Shown: positions 32,911 to 45,719, numbered from the stretch's first letter. The stretch: 64,000 nt of DNA from Diadophis punctatus similis (GCA_023053685.1 JALIGW010000004.1:86382249-86446248); one strand, 5' to 3'. Numbers and translations: made by a program. The notes: generated by a model not told the origin, from the sequence alone.

Positions 32911-34700
32911 CCACGAGGGGCTGCTTCCTGGTAGGGGCAACATCCCCCTCAATCTCTGTCTCCCAAATACAGATGTGTTTGTGTAAACATCAGGACCTCA
33001 CTTTGATTTTGAGGCATCTTTCCAGGTGTTGCTGAAGCTAACCATGGCAGGGCTTCATACGGTGAGGGCGATCAGGGTTAGATAGTTTCTAAGAAAGCGG
33101 GTCTGTCTGGTACTGATGTCTGGTACTGAAGCAACTGGTGAGGTTCTTTTGAGGAAACCACATTTGCTACACCTCACCCTTAGCAGTGGAAGGGCTGCAC
33201 TCTCACATGAGGAAGAGAAACTAGATAAAAGCCAGGGAAATGGTTTAAAGGGGGCCTTTGATTATTTGGAGCTGCCTTTTCATTTGATATATATATATAT
33301 ATATGGTGAAGAATATACACAATTTATTTTTGCCCAGATGTGCTCAATTATTCAATTTATATATAAAAAAAGAAACTAGTCTCAGATGGAGAAGTTTGGG
33401 ACTTTTAGCCCAAACACTGTTCTTATTTAGTTTATACCATTAGCATAACTTCACTTAAGTAAGTTGGGATGATACCCGTTTCAACTCTCCAACTTAGCTT
33501 CAGTTTCTTGCTGTCGGGAAAGCTTTGTGGCTATTTTAGCAGAAATGGGCAGCGCGGAACATTTTTCTCAACCTCTTTGCTTAGAATCCTCTACTAACCT
33601 AATTGCCTCTAACTCAGCAAGGCTCATTTCCAAGTACGCCAATCTCGGGTTCGCATTTTGAAACCTTTACTCTCTCCAGAAATCGTAACTTCATCTTAAT
33701 AATTTAAATTTAAAATGCAGAACAAAAGATCAAAACAAAACAAGAAAGTCCTGAAACAATTAATAAAAAAACATGGGTGCCACCCAGTGTCTGCATGCCG
33801 TAGCTATTGCAAAAGAATTGGCAACTCTGTTGATTAACTAGTAGTGAATAAAACATCTTGCAATTCGCCTATTGGACCTGATTTTGGGTACATTATCTAT
33901 ACATAGATAATAAATAACATTATGTATTGAGTTCTTATGCTATATGATAGTGACATGTACAGCATCAGAATAAAATGATGTGCATAAAGAATAGCAGTAA
34001 TATGATATAGCTTGCAGTGGCCCCTCTCTCGTAACATTTTTTATTCAGCCTGAGACATTTTATTGCAATCGTGACAGTTGAATTTATACAGTAGTTTCAT
34101 CTGTTTCTTTACTAAATCTGCGTTTGCTACTGTTTGAAACATCTTGAATCCTCAATTTCACTACATTTGTTTGTTTTGGAACACAAAAATCCTTCTGTTT
34201 CCTTCTTAATGGTGCCAACTTGTAACAATTGCCAATTCTTGGTATTGTCCACTTTATTTTCAGTTTATGTTATGCGCAGTCAATCTTATACTAACGAACT
34301 GAAGATGAGAATGAGAAGTGAAACGTTTTCAAAGAAGAAAAACCAAGGAAGTCCAGTTGCCTCTTGAAAAACCACCTTTTGGGGCAACCGGGACCTGGAG
34401 GGCTGAGAGCCTTCGTAGCCATTTAGTCAATCTAATAGTTTAACTTCTCCAAGTTTCTAAGTGTTGTTGTCCAATAATTCATTTTTGTAGTCATTTTTTT
34501 GTTGCCCTTCTGCTGTTTTTAGGATGCTTCCTATACAAGCTGTGACAAGCGTTTCGGCTTTGCTTCCACATTTTTCTTCTTGAATTTCCCAATGTTTTTG
34601 TGCTAAGGATAAGTCAGTCAGCATCACTTCACAGGTGCAATGCATAATACATTACAATCAGGTTTTTAAAAGTTTTTTTTTTATATAAATTAAAAACCAT
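32911..34700. other. Unassigned AT-rich DNA
   Basis: Only a short (AT)n run at 33287-33304 stands out. No coding or transposon signal. Confidence 0.4.
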
Positions 34701-34932
34701 GAGCCATGGTGGCGCAGTGGCTAGAGTGAGGCTACTTCTGCTGACTGCCGGCTGACTGCAATTTGGCAGTGCGAATCTCACCAGGCTCAAGGTTGACTCA
34801 GCCTTCCAGCCTTCCGAGGTGGGTAAAACGAGGAGTCAAAATTGTTGGGGACAATATGCTCACTCTGTAAATCGCTTCGAGAGGGCTGTAAGGCACTCTG
34901 AAGCAGTATATAAGTCTATCAGTATTGCTATA
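34701..34932 (+). mobile_element. Sauria-type tRNA-derived SINE
   Basis: 'gagccatggtggcgcagtgg' head with box A-like 'tggcgcagtggctagagtg', box B 'gtgcgaatctcacc', 'aaggttgactcagccttcca', 'ctctgtaaatcgcttcgaga', 'cagtatataagtctatcag' and an 'attgctata' tail. Confidence 0.93.
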
Positions 34933-37900
34933 AATTTCCCAATTCAAGCTGTATACATTTTACTATATTTTTTCACTTTGTTTTGATAATTCATATCTAA
35001 GTTTTATTGTATTCAGGATATGAGTGAAGGATATGACTGACTTGGTGAAAAGCAATGGAAAGAATGAATCCCACGGAAGAATTCCTTTCCTGATTTTTGA
35101 GTTTCCAGCTTTTTGACTAAATAACGAGTGTCTGCCAATCTCTTGATTGGCAACATTGCTGGCAGAGCCATGTTTTGCAACCTTGTCTGGGGCGGCCCTT
35201 GGATGATGCCAGAATAAGGAGAAGAAATTATGGCTCTGGTACTAGAATGGCTAAGGAGGCCTTCCCCGCTGGTCAGGGGACTGAGATGGGGGACAGCATC
35301 ACAGTAAAAAGCACAGGCTGTGTCCTGCCTGGTTGGTGAAGAAAACCTGCCCCTATTGTTGTTGTTGTTGTTGTTATTTAATTAATTCTATTATCCGTCT
35401 TTCCTGTTTCATCCCTCCAATGTTAGTTCTGCCTCTTGTCAGTGCCTGGCTAAAGGTGGGAAAGCAGAGAACCTCGTGGCAATGAATGTGTGAAGGGATC
35501 TCTCAGTTTCCCAACTCATCTCTGCAGCTGAATTCAAATGTAGTTTGAAAGATACCTGCACCAACAATTTTCTATTCACATGTATCCATTTTCCACCCTT
35601 GGGACCCGGGTGCTCATTTCCATAGATTATACTCTGCAAAAGAAACAGGGACAAAGTTATAAATAGCGTATATGCCTTATGAAAGCAGGTTATAACTGCT
35701 GAAAAGATTGTTTAAAAAAAAAAGACGATCCGTAGGCATGAGCTATCAAAACAGCAATTGCCTCACAAGCTGTGTTTGAACCTCCAAATAGATACAGATG
35801 AATGTCTGGACCTATTTTAATTTTGTAATCGTCTTAATATTTTTGCATGTCAGTTCATTCCTGTCCTAAATCTTCTTTCCCATGTGTTGCAAAAGAAGGG
35901 ATTAAAACTGCAAGTTTAAAAATCAACCTGAATTACATTGTAACTTGTACACTACACTTTAAAATACGTGGCAGCTTAATCTGACATTTGAGGGGGAGAA
36001 ATACAGCCCCTTTAATTGCTTTCTTTCACACTCTCAGCCTGGCTTATCTTAGTACTGCCTCCCTTTGGGGCTTAGGGGTTTTTTCCTGAGGAAAACTGCT
36101 ACTTTCCACCCTGATGGACTCCGGGTTGGCTGATCAGTTCTGAGTAGGGAGATGTTTTTGAGTCTGGACCCATCTTCCCTAAGGTGCCCCCCTCGTGTGT
36201 GTTAGACCAACACCCAGTGTTGTCACTGGGCACCACTTGGGGAAGAGAGACGCAACCTAGGAAGGTCACACAAGGCCTTTCCCCCCCATGAGGAGAGGCT
36301 GGTAATCTTTTGTCTACCACCAGGATGAAGGGTTGAGGGGATGGGGCAGCAAATCTGCAGATGCCACAAAATCAGTAGGAGTGGATAATGCTTTGGAAAA
36401 GAAAAGAAGAAGAAGGAAAAAGACCTGGACTGGCTTGAACCGGGGACTGACATAAACCACATAATGTTTACCAGGGATGAGCTAGCAACAACAGTGTGAC
36501 ATGGTTGCTAAAGAGGCTAAGGCCACAAAATCCCTAGGAGCCATCGTCCCACTGCAGCCGTAGCCAGGACATGGTGGAGGGCGTTCATAGAAGAGCAAAA
36601 GGGCGGGGAGCTGGAAGCTGAACCCCATGAGGCCTGGTCACTGCAGGAGAACCCGTGGCCCCCTTGGGTCATCCTTGCAGAGACGTTTCCTTTTCTAAAT
36701 GGAAAGGGACAGAATCACCGCAGGCAGGTTGCTCTCGCCTTAACTCAGCCTCTCTCACCTTCAGTCTCGGCAGCCGTGCCAGCCACATATTGTGGGGACA
36801 GACCTCTTCCTCTTACGAGGTTATTAAGCTCATTCTCTTGGGCCCTTTATTCGATATGCATAGTGACGCACTGCAGTTAGTTTCCGGTTGTTTGTCATAT
36901 GGGGCTGAGGGTGCCAGCCAGGGAAGAAAAGTGCAGCCATCCAAATACAGTCCCCACCCACCCAGAGTTCACTTACCTGGTCAGTTTATGGAGGTTCTTC
37001 GGGGCAATCCTGACACGATGGGTGCAAAGGCTGAGCGGTTGTGAGGACGGTTGGAGGCCTGCTGAATGCTAAAGTAGCAGATGGGGATGGAGACGGAATT
37101 AAACTTCCTTGAAAACAGACATTTCAAATGACACCAGACAAATCCAGCATGTCTGTTTTCAAGGAACTGTCTCCGTCTTCTATTTAAACCAAGTTTCACA
37201 TCTGCCCACTAAACGGTTTCATTGGTGGCTTGGTGGTTTACAACAGATTATTGCAACAACAAAGAAACAAAACCTCCAATCAGTGTTTGTAATGGATCAT
37301 TACTGTAATTCGGAGCAGGCTCTTTATTTGGAGTGAGGTGGGGGTGGGGAGGGACAGCACACCAACAACTATGGCAGAGAAGCCGGTGCTGGTGCTGAGT
37401 CCAGAGCCAGGCCATTCCCTGCTCCATGTGGCCTGGCTTCATGGTCCCAATTGGCCGAGTCTCTGGCTCTTGAATGAGGGCATCCAAGAGGCCGGTGCTG
37501 GCCTGGGACGTTGATCCGTGTGTCACTGTGGGGCAGGCAGCCCAGCTACGCAAAGAAAGTGCTTCGTGGACTCACAACAGTGGCAGCTTAACAGTGGCTC
37601 TGATCTGAGTAACCCAACACACTAAACAAAGTTAACAGTGTTTATTCAGCCTCAGGTCCCTCTGTTGACTCTCTAACAGCTAATTGCCACCCAACTGTTG
37701 TGTTACTGTTACTAAACTCTCTTTTTTCTTCTTATGAACTAGAGGTCGGGGGTGGGGAACCTTTATTGCTTTGTCTCCAACTGAGCTCAGAACATATGCT
37801 TATACTTAAAGTAAAACATTTTGGTCCTTGCTTTATAAGATTATTTCCCACAGAAGGAACTGTGAAATTATGAAACCCTAATAAAAGGCAGACTGGAACA

Positions 37901-38031
37901 CAGACTCTGTTTTTTTTAAAAAATGGAAGGTGTTCAAAATTTCATAAAAAGTAAAATAAATGATTGTCACTTAAGCAAATCTTCTCACCAGACGGGGTGA
38001 ATAGAAGTTAACGATTCCAGTGAGACCTCAG
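34933..38031. other. Unassigned DNA
   Basis: Contains a (GTT)n run at 35356-35377 and the hairpin at 37105-37166. No exon or transposon terminus recognised. Confidence 0.4.
37105..37166. other. Perfect 18-bp hairpin in otherwise unannotated DNA
   Basis: Arms 'ttccttgaaaacagacat' (37105-37122) and its exact complement (37149-37166) enclose a 26-nt loop. Beyond an asymmetric internal loop the stem can resume with 'agacgga' against 'tccgtct'. Length and shape are compatible with a precursor-miRNA-like hairpin or a tiny MITE remnant. I recognise no known miRNA. Confidence 0.5.
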
Positions 38032-38040
38032 TAATTTACT

Positions 38041-39754
38041 TGTTATTGTTGTTAAATGCGAACTCGTGTCCGACCCATCGCAACCCCATGGACAACGTTC
38101 CTCCAGGCCTTCCTGTCCTCTACCATCCCCCCGAAGTCCATTTAAGCTTCAGTGACTCCATCCAGCCACCTCGTTCTCTGTTGTCCCCTTCTTCTTTTGC
38201 CCTCAATCTTTCCCAGCATTAGGCTCTTCTCCAGTGAGTCCTTCCTTCTCATTAGGTGGCCAAAGTATTTGAATTTCATCTTCAGGATCTGGCCTTCTAA
38301 AGAGCAGTCAGGGTTGATCTCCTCTAGGACTGACCGGTTGGATCGCCTTGCAGTCCAAGGGACTCACCGGAGTTTTCTCCAGCACCATAGTTCAAAGGCC
38401 TCCATTCTTTGGCGCTCAGCCTTCCTTGTGGTCCAACTTTCACAGCCATACATTGCAACTGGGAAAACCATAGCCTTGACTAGATGCACTTTTGTTGGCA
38501 GGGTGATGTCTCTGCTTTTTAATATGCTGTCTAAATTTTTCATAGCTTTCCTCCCCAGGAGTAAGTGTCTTAATTTCTTGGCTGCAGTCCCCATCTGCGG
38601 TGATCTTGGAGCCCAGGATAATAAAGTCTGTAGCTACCTCCATTTCTTCCCCATCTATTTGCCAGGAATTGAGAGGGCTGGATGCCATGATCTTAGTTTT
38701 CTTAATGTTAGTTTCAAGCCAACTTTTGCACACTCCTTCTTCACCCGCATCAAGAGGCTCTTTAGTTCTTCTTCACTTTCTGCCATTAGAATGGTATCGT
38801 CTCCATATCTGAGGTTGTTGATATTTCTCCTGGCAATCTTAATTCCAACTTGTGATTCATCTAGCCCCGCCTTTCTCATGATGTGCTCTGCATATAAATT
38901 AAATAGGCAGGGCAACAGTATACAGCCTTGCCGGACTCCTTTCCCAATTTTGAACCAATCACTGGTTCTGTGTCCAGTTCTCACTGTTGCTTTTTGACCC
39001 GCATATAGGTTTCTCAAGAGACAAATAAGATGGTCTGGTACTCCCATCTCTTTAAGAATTTGCCACAATTTGTTGTGATCCACACAATCAAAGGCTTTAG
39101 CATAGTCAACGAAGTAGGTGTTTTTCTGGAACTCCCTAGCTTTCTCCGTGATCCAGCATATGTTGGCAATTTGATCTCTAGTTCCTCTGCCTCTTCGAAA
39201 TCCTGCCTGTACTTCTGGTAGTTCTCGATCCACATACTGCTGGAGCCTATCTTGTAGGATTTTAAGCATAATTTTACTAGCATGTGAAATGAATGCAATG
39301 GTGCAATAGTTTGAACATACTTTGGCATCGCCTTTCTTTGGAATTGGAATGTAAACTGACATTTTCCAATCCTGTGGCCACTGTTGAGTTTTCCAAATTT
39401 GCTGGCAAATTGAGTGTAGCACTTTTACTGCATCGTCTTTTAAAATTTTGAATAGCTTTGTTGTTGCTCAGATTTCCTAAGGCCCATTTGACTTCACATT
39501 CTAGGATGTCTGGCTCGAGGTCAGTGACCATCCCATCGTGGTTATCAGGGACGTTAAGCTCATTCTTGTATAGTTCTTCTGTGTAATTTTGCCACCTCTT
39601 CTTAATCTCGTCTGCCTCTGTTAGGTCCCTGCCATTTTGGTCCTTTATCATGCCCATCTTTGCATGAAACGTTCCCTTCATATCTCCAATTTTCTTGAAG
39701 AGATCTCTGGTCTCTTCAAGAGATCTCTAATTAGAGGTCTCTTCAAGAGATCTC
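38041..39754 (-). mobile_element. BovB (RTE clade) LINE, 5'-truncated, with TSD
   Basis: About 1.7 kb on the minus strand, ending at the BovB-type 3' end ('gatgggtcggacacgagttc', then AAC-rich tail). It is flanked by TAATTTACT at 38032-38040 and 39755-39763, taken as a 9-bp target duplication. BovB is an RTE retroposon abundant in squamates and ruminants and known for horizontal transfer. The 5' edge (about 39695-39754) is not BovB: it repeats 'ggtctcttcaagagatctct' in direct and self-complementary form. Confidence 0.92.
38364..39681 (-). pseudogene. BovB reverse transcriptase coding remnant
   Basis: Split over at least four minus frames (39681-39277, 39422-38655, 38733-38440, 38594-38364), so several frameshifts are present. 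Visible motifs: 'FRRGRGTRDQIANI', palm motif A 'YFVDYAKAFDCVDHNKL', 'KGVRQGCILLPCLFNLY', catalytic YGDD in 'LRYGDDTILMAESEEEL' (consensus YADD), 'FIILGSKITADGDCSQEI' and the C-terminal 'AMVFPVAMYGCESWT'. The endonuclease domain is missing. Not functional. Confidence 0.9.
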
Positions 39755-39829
39755 TAATTTACTAGAATTTTTCCAAAGTTTGCTCTTAGGACTTTTGACC
39801 AATGGAGTCCCTCCTGCTGGGAATTTAAA

Positions 39830-40110
39830 TTAAAACGTCAGTCTCAGAAGTAGGTACAACAAACAAGAAGTTCAGTCTCTTCGAGTGATGATAATGATGA
39901 TGATGATGATGCTCTCCATTCTCTGTTGATTCCTTGGGCCGGGTGGCCTCTCCACCTCTTCCAATCTTGCACTGCTTGCTGGAGTTTTTCTGTGCCTGGT
40001 TGGTGTCAGCTTTGATGGTGTCCAGCCATTGTGCTCTTTGGTGGCCTGGTTTCCTTTTACTGCCAACTCTTCCCAATGAAGAGCTTTTTCTGGTGAATTC
40101 CAACACATGA
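39830..40110 (-). mobile_element. Second, unrelated LINE 3' end with (CAT)n tail (probably RTE-like)
   Basis: On the minus strand a decayed C-terminal frame ('KGNQATKEHNGWTPSKL') is followed by a run of CAT repeats (39889-39911), the sort of short 3' repeat seen in RTE-type LINEs. It differs from the BovB 3' end just to its left. Clade uncertain. Confidence 0.45.
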
Positions 40111-40111
40111 C

Positions 40112-43100
40112 ATGGCCAAAATAAGCGAGTTTTGTGATTCTACAAATCTTTGGATATTCCTCTTAATCGGTAATGGATAGTAGATTGTACAAGCAAGCAT
40201 TTGATAGGTAGGCACTTGAGAGCACGCGGTGGATGCTCTGAAGTGAAAATGAAGTGGACACATCGCACCCGGCTTAGTTCCTTAAGCAACCTGCGTCTTT
40301 TGCCAGGATCAGCTGGGAAGAGCAGCTGCTCCGTTCCAGAAGAAGAGGCAGCTCCTTGAAGGAGTGGCGGGGTGGGGGGGTGCTGCCTCTGTACCCCCAC
40401 GGAGCTCTCTTTTGCTTCCGAATGTGCACGCAACCTTCATAATAAAACTAGATATGAAACAGTTTCATTTCCTGGTGCCAAATGGCTTCATCGAGATTAT
40501 TTAGCAGTTGATTGGAGAATAGGGGATGCGAATGTGCCAAATGACCACAGAGACCATCAACTTGAAAAGATACAGCAGATGCAGTTCGAGTTAAAGGCCT
40601 AAATTTGACATATAGCTGTACTCTTGAGTTTATTTGGTCAAAAAATGGATACCAAGGAGTTGTGTGCTGTTAATCCTTTTGACTTTGTTACTGGATCGTA
40701 CAAGCTTCCCACACGTGGAGCAAATTCTCTCTCTAAATGTCCCCTTTCCAGCTCATTTAGGCCCCTGAATAAAACGTATAAAGACACCGGTAGACGCGAG
40801 CAGAGTACATTTTCTTTGTAATTATAGCATTTATCTTTTCTAGAACATTGGAAAATGTGTTTATTTTCATCTCTGTGAATCACTAATCTCTTTATTCTGC
40901 TATAGTTTATAAGAAGGAAATGTGGGCAGTTATTCAAAGAAGTGAAATAATAAAATTCCCCTGGTCAGGCTCTCGGTCCTTGGGGGTGTTTCAAGTAGCA
41001 TCTGAAAGCCATACTTGATATTTGGAAAATGAAGCCAATCCAGGTAATTTTGATTGTCTTGGGATCTGAAGTGTGGCAGGAGCAGGTAGATAAATTAACC
41101 TGTTCCCTTCAGAGTCCAAAGCAGCTGACCTGTTATCCCTTTCATGTCGAGGCTCAAGGGCATATGGGGCCCCCAGGCCACGCTGGCTAATGGAGCTTCC
41201 TTCCGCCAATAGAAAGGTTTGCATTTGTGGAATTATTTGGGAGAGAGCTAGGCTGGACTCACCTGGGAGATGACCTGGAAACCACAAAAAACATTCAGAG
41301 TAAGACACTAGCAAGTCTCTTCCATAATGTTGTCAAGAAAGCTACATGGACATATCTGTCTAGTCACCAGGAGTTAAGTCTGTTTTATAACCTCTCTATC
41401 TTTTCTCCGTACTTTCGTAACATACCCTCCTATTCCCCCTAAAGGCTGGGATCATCGTCATCCCCAACGTAGACGACTAATAAGATGTTGGCCAGATGTG
41501 AACACCAGCCGAGGAAGCATTCAATATGTCATACCTTAGATATTCCTGACCCTGCGCCAAGATTCCTCCTCCAGTTTTCCAAGCATTTCTTTTACCTCTT
41601 TCTCTAGTTCATCCCCAAGGGGCCAGGTTGCGTTTCCTTTGGGCTTACTTTGTCTCCTGGAGGTGACAGAAGGTGCTGACAATCTCTGAGTGATGGCCAA
41701 GAATTTATGGTGCAGTTAAATCCTTCCCTATTAAGAACATATTTTCTTAATTGCCCTTGTCCCATCAGTACAATCAGTCATGACATCTTTCTCGGCTGTC
41801 CTTTCTAGATAATTCCCACCATTTATGTTGGCACTAGATTAATATCTGAAAAGCAGCACATTCATAGAGAGCAGCGGAATTCTGTTTTTCTTTTAACTCC
41901 TTCCATTGCTTAACCCTGATTAATTAAGCACGCCATATCACCGATTTCACAACTGTAGTGAAAGGCAGGAGGTGGACACAAGCACCTTAACCTCAGGAAA
42001 ACATTTTTTTTTTGGAGAAGACAAAAATCACATCTGTTAAAGGGAGAAAGAAAAGCTGAGAGCCATTTTGGGCTCACCACTGGCTGCCCCCAATTTTTCC
42101 TCCCTCCCATGTATTGATCTCCCGGGGTGGGTGGGAGGGGGGGCTTCTCTTCCAGACATGAATTGATATCTCAAAGTCAGTGGGGAAGTTTCCCTTTCTG
42201 GCACTGGGTGATCTTTCTTGCTTTCTCCAGCAATCAATGTCTTTACCTGAAGCCTCTTTTGGGGCTGGGAACTGGATTCTGCTCTGGGATCAGCCTGCTT
42301 TCCTGGCCCTTGACTGATGCCCCCTTAGCCACCTTGGCACTTCTCAGAAGTTTACCTTTGTTTATTTTTATTGCCCATGGAAATGGATCATCTTAAGATT
42401 CTGCTAGGAAGTCAATTATATTCCTCTTGTGAAAATATGAAGAAAAATTCGCATCTTTGGGGAGGGCAAAAAGTGCTCTGGTTGTTAAAAATGAGATTGG
42501 AGCACAGACCCAACTTGTGAACCGCAGACCATGAATTGCAAGTATTTTAGACTGTTTTGCTATATATCTTTTGTGGCAAAGAAGAAAGGCGTGTATTTAA
42601 GGCTGATGTTTAACGGCAACAAATGGCTAATTTGTTGAAAAACAGCCTGACTGAAAGCAGCCAACTCGGTTGAAAACCAGTCAAACTTACGGGCCGTGTC
42701 ACAATCCTAAATCTTATGGGAAGGGTATTAAAATCCATAGAATCCGCTGCTGTTTCCAAACTGCTTTAAAATTAGGAATATTTTCCTCCTGCTCACATTG
42801 TAAAAAGTGAAACTTGGGGAAAGATGGAATGCTGTCCAACCCTTAAGTGTGCAGGTCGTCTTTCTGACAGGACTTTTGGGGAAGCAATAGCATTAAAAGC
42901 TTTGGCTTATAAGCATTATTTCAGAACCTGTCAGCAAGAATTTTAACAGGCCCCAGGCAAAACATCTTGCTAATGGAAAACCAGCTAATAATAATAATGT
43001 GCTGCAGTAAACAAAATGGAGAAAAGTGGGTGATTCTTTCCTGAATGTGATGTCTTTGGAAATGCCACATATGCCATTTCTTTAGGTCTGTTTAGCCTTA

Positions 43101-43558
43101 CAGCGTTGTGAAAAACTGTCACAAAGGAAAAGTACGTACCTTTAAGAGGCATGGCAGTGAGCTGCTTGGAGGAATGTGGCTGTTTACAAACACAATAGCT
43201 GGGACAATGTTGCTCGGGGTCAAAATATCTTGAACAGACAGAGAGACACTTCCAAACACAGTATAGTATTCTTTGAACTAAACTTTCTCTAATACCTATG
43301 GACTTGTTTTGGGGTTTGGGGAATGCTGAGCCCCACTGAGCTCTGCTTATTGCTGCCTGCCCACATTGTGATGGGATCTGTTTGGACAGATCCCATTGTG
43401 TCACTTCCACTGAAATCCATGGTGGGTTTATTTTGGGTTCCTGTTTTGTCCTGCATAGTTTATTCTGCTTTTGCTATTCATAAGAGAGGACGCCGTTGGC
43501 CCCTCTTGGTGGAGAAAGAGGCCTTCCCAGTGCACAGAGGGAGCGGACGGATGTGGAG

Positions 43559-43562
<4 letters not shown>
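40112..43562. other. Unassigned DNA
   Basis: No exon, RNA gene or transposon end recognised in 3.4 kb. Short frames on both strands lack motifs. Confidence 0.4.

Positions 43563-43566
<4 letters not shown>

Positions 43567-43620
<54 letters not shown>
43567..43620. repeat. (GT)n microsatellite abutting PLE palindrome
   Basis: About 27 GT units running directly into the PLE 3' end at 43620. Confidence 0.95.
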
Positions 43621-43622
<2 letters not shown>

Positions 43623-43852
43623 GTCTTTGGGTATTCGGGTTTTCTCCCGCGTGGAATTGGAAGTGTCTTGGCGACATTTCGATGAAGTCTCATTCATCAT
43701 CTTCAGGCTGGTGTCTTCTGTTTCCTGCTTCTAGCTCCTAGAAGCAGGAAGCAGAAGACACCAGCCTGAAGATGATGAATGAGACTTCATCGAAACGTCG
43801 CCAAGACACTTCCAATTCCACGCGGGAGAATACCCAAAGACCTACATACAAA
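43620..43852. mobile_element. Head-to-head palindrome of Penelope-like 3' ends
   Basis: The left arm (43620-43734) begins 'gtaggtctttgggtattcgg'. The right arm (43738-43852) ends with its complement 'cccaaagacctac'. The centre is 'cttctag ctc ctagaag'. Arms differ by an 8-nt deletion near the right end and a few substitutions. The right arm matches the PLE 3' region at about 20158-20280 ('agaagacaccagcctgaaga', 'atcgaaacgtcgccaagaca'). No coding sequence is present, only two inverted 3' ends. The short frames here are microsatellite translations. Confidence 0.88.
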
Positions 43853-43871
43853 CACCCGCAAAAACCTCAGA

Positions 43872-43872
<1 letters not shown>

Positions 43873-43962
<90 letters not shown>
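43873..43962. repeat. (AC)n(AT)n microsatellite
   Basis: About 34 AC units, then about 11 AT units, on the far side of the PLE palindrome. The flanks therefore mirror each other: (GT)n on the left, (AC)n on the right. Confidence 0.95.
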
Positions 43963-44690
43963 ATATCCGGCGTGATTCTTCTGCAACAATTGAATAGATC
44001 TGTCTGCATGATTGGAAAAAAAATCTCCCTGCTTTATTGAAAAGAAGATTGCTGTGGGGCTGCGGAATCCTTTGCTTAAACGTTGCCCTTCTCAAAAGAC
44101 AAACACGACGTCACTGAGTCTGGCTCCCTTGGTCTCTTGCTGTCGTCAGGCCTTAAGTCCAAGTGTTTGACAGACGGTTCAGATCAGGACTAATGAAAGG
44201 CGGTGAAATGCCGTTTTAAATCGCACGGCTAATTTGCTCTTTTCCTGTTGCTGCTTGCAGCTCCCAGGATCAAAAGCCTTCCCACCGTCTGCTCTCTATG
44301 GCTCTTGATAAAGTAATGAAAGCTGACAAATTTCAGAGAATAAAAAGCTATTTCAAGCCTAATCTAGAACTTGAACTGATAGAAAATGGGTTTTTCCTCC
44401 TTCTCTATTTGCCTTTCCGTCGCTGTCAGCTTTGGGAATGAAAGTGAGCACAGCACAGGAGTCGGCAGTGAGTGTTTCCTTTCTGGGTTTGATTGCTGTG
44501 ATGTGTGAGCCCAACTGGATCCTGGGGAGGCAATTTGAGGTGCTGAGGTGGCATTCAGGGGTGTTCGTGCTCTGCTGAAACTACTGATCACATATATCGG
44601 CCCCTGCCCCCAAAATTTACAAGTTAAATTTCTTTATGCCTTTCCACAGTTGGGTCCTATCTGTATCAACCCAGCCTGGGATTTAATATC
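43963..44690. other. Unassigned DNA
   Basis: No feature seen up to the hAT target-site duplication at 44691. Confidence 0.4.
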
Positions 44691-45465
44691 CTTTAGGGCA
44701 GTGGTCACCAACTGGTGGTCCGCGGACCACCGGTGGTCTGCGAGAAAATTTTGGTGGTCCGCAGAGAAATATTTGCATTTCTCTTGAGGAGCCCGGCTGA
44801 AGTTCCCGTGCCGCTCACGCTTCAGCGTTTTGACTCCCAGGGATAGGATGGGGTCCTTCAGGCAGATAGCTTAGCTGCCTGTTAGCAGAGAGAAGCGCCC
44901 GGGGTCAACCCTAGCTTTGCTGTCCATTGCAGCTAGAAATCTCAGATGTGGATGAGAATGAACGTTTTTCTTATAGCCAGCCTGGACGCTAGATCGGTCC
45001 CCTGCAAACTCTCGTCTCTAGGAGTGCTCGCTGAAGTGGCGCTGGAAACTTCGGCCGGGCTCCTCAAGAGACAAGAGTTTGCAGGGGGGCGATCTAGCAT
45101 CCGCAATGGACAGCAAAGCTAGGGTTGACTCCAGCTGCTTCTCTCTGCTGTAGTGCTTCCCGGTTTACCGCTGCGAGCCTCAAACGCCAAGAGATGAGGG
45201 CTGCCTTGGTGCCACCAGCTGGCACAAATATACCGACCGCGGCAAAGGCGGAATGCTGATGTCGCGCAAAGGCAAGTAGCACTTCACTCCCGCACCTTCC
45301 AGCCATCGCCACCACCACTTCACACACACCCCGCCACAACTGCACCATTAACTCATTCCAGCCAGCGAGGGCTGCACTCCTTTTTGCACATTGCACCACC
45401 TGCAAAGTTGTACATTGCATGTGCCACCCCTTATGGCGGAGATTTCCAGCCCCACCCCAGGCCGG

Positions 45466-45628
45466 TCCCATATTCCAGAGCTGTAGTAGTCACAGGACTG
45501 GCTCTTTGGTCATCCCAGAGCAGCTCCTTCACCCGGGTGCACTGCAGGCCGGTGCACCCGGGTGGAGGAGCTGCTCCGGGATGACCAAAGGGCCAGTCCT
45601 GTGACTACTACAGTTCTGGAATATGGAA
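45466..45628. repeat. 77-bp-arm palindrome inside the hAT element
   Basis: Arms 45466-45542 and 45552-45628 are near-perfect complements ('tcccatattccagagctgta' against 'tacagttctggaatatgga') around a 9-nt spacer, differing at only a few positions. It may be a separate MITE or an internal structural feature of the host hAT. Confidence 0.85.
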
Positions 45629-45719
45629 CTGACTTTTCCACCAGTATCAGCAAGCCACCGTCATTGTTTTCCTTCACTCAGATTGACCAAGCTTCTTGAG
45701 AGAAGGAACACAAAAGACG

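Noticed and set aside
43323..44095. Frames with poly-Val/Cys or Thr/His runs
   Set aside because: Translations of (GT)n/(AC)n and of the PLE palindrome.
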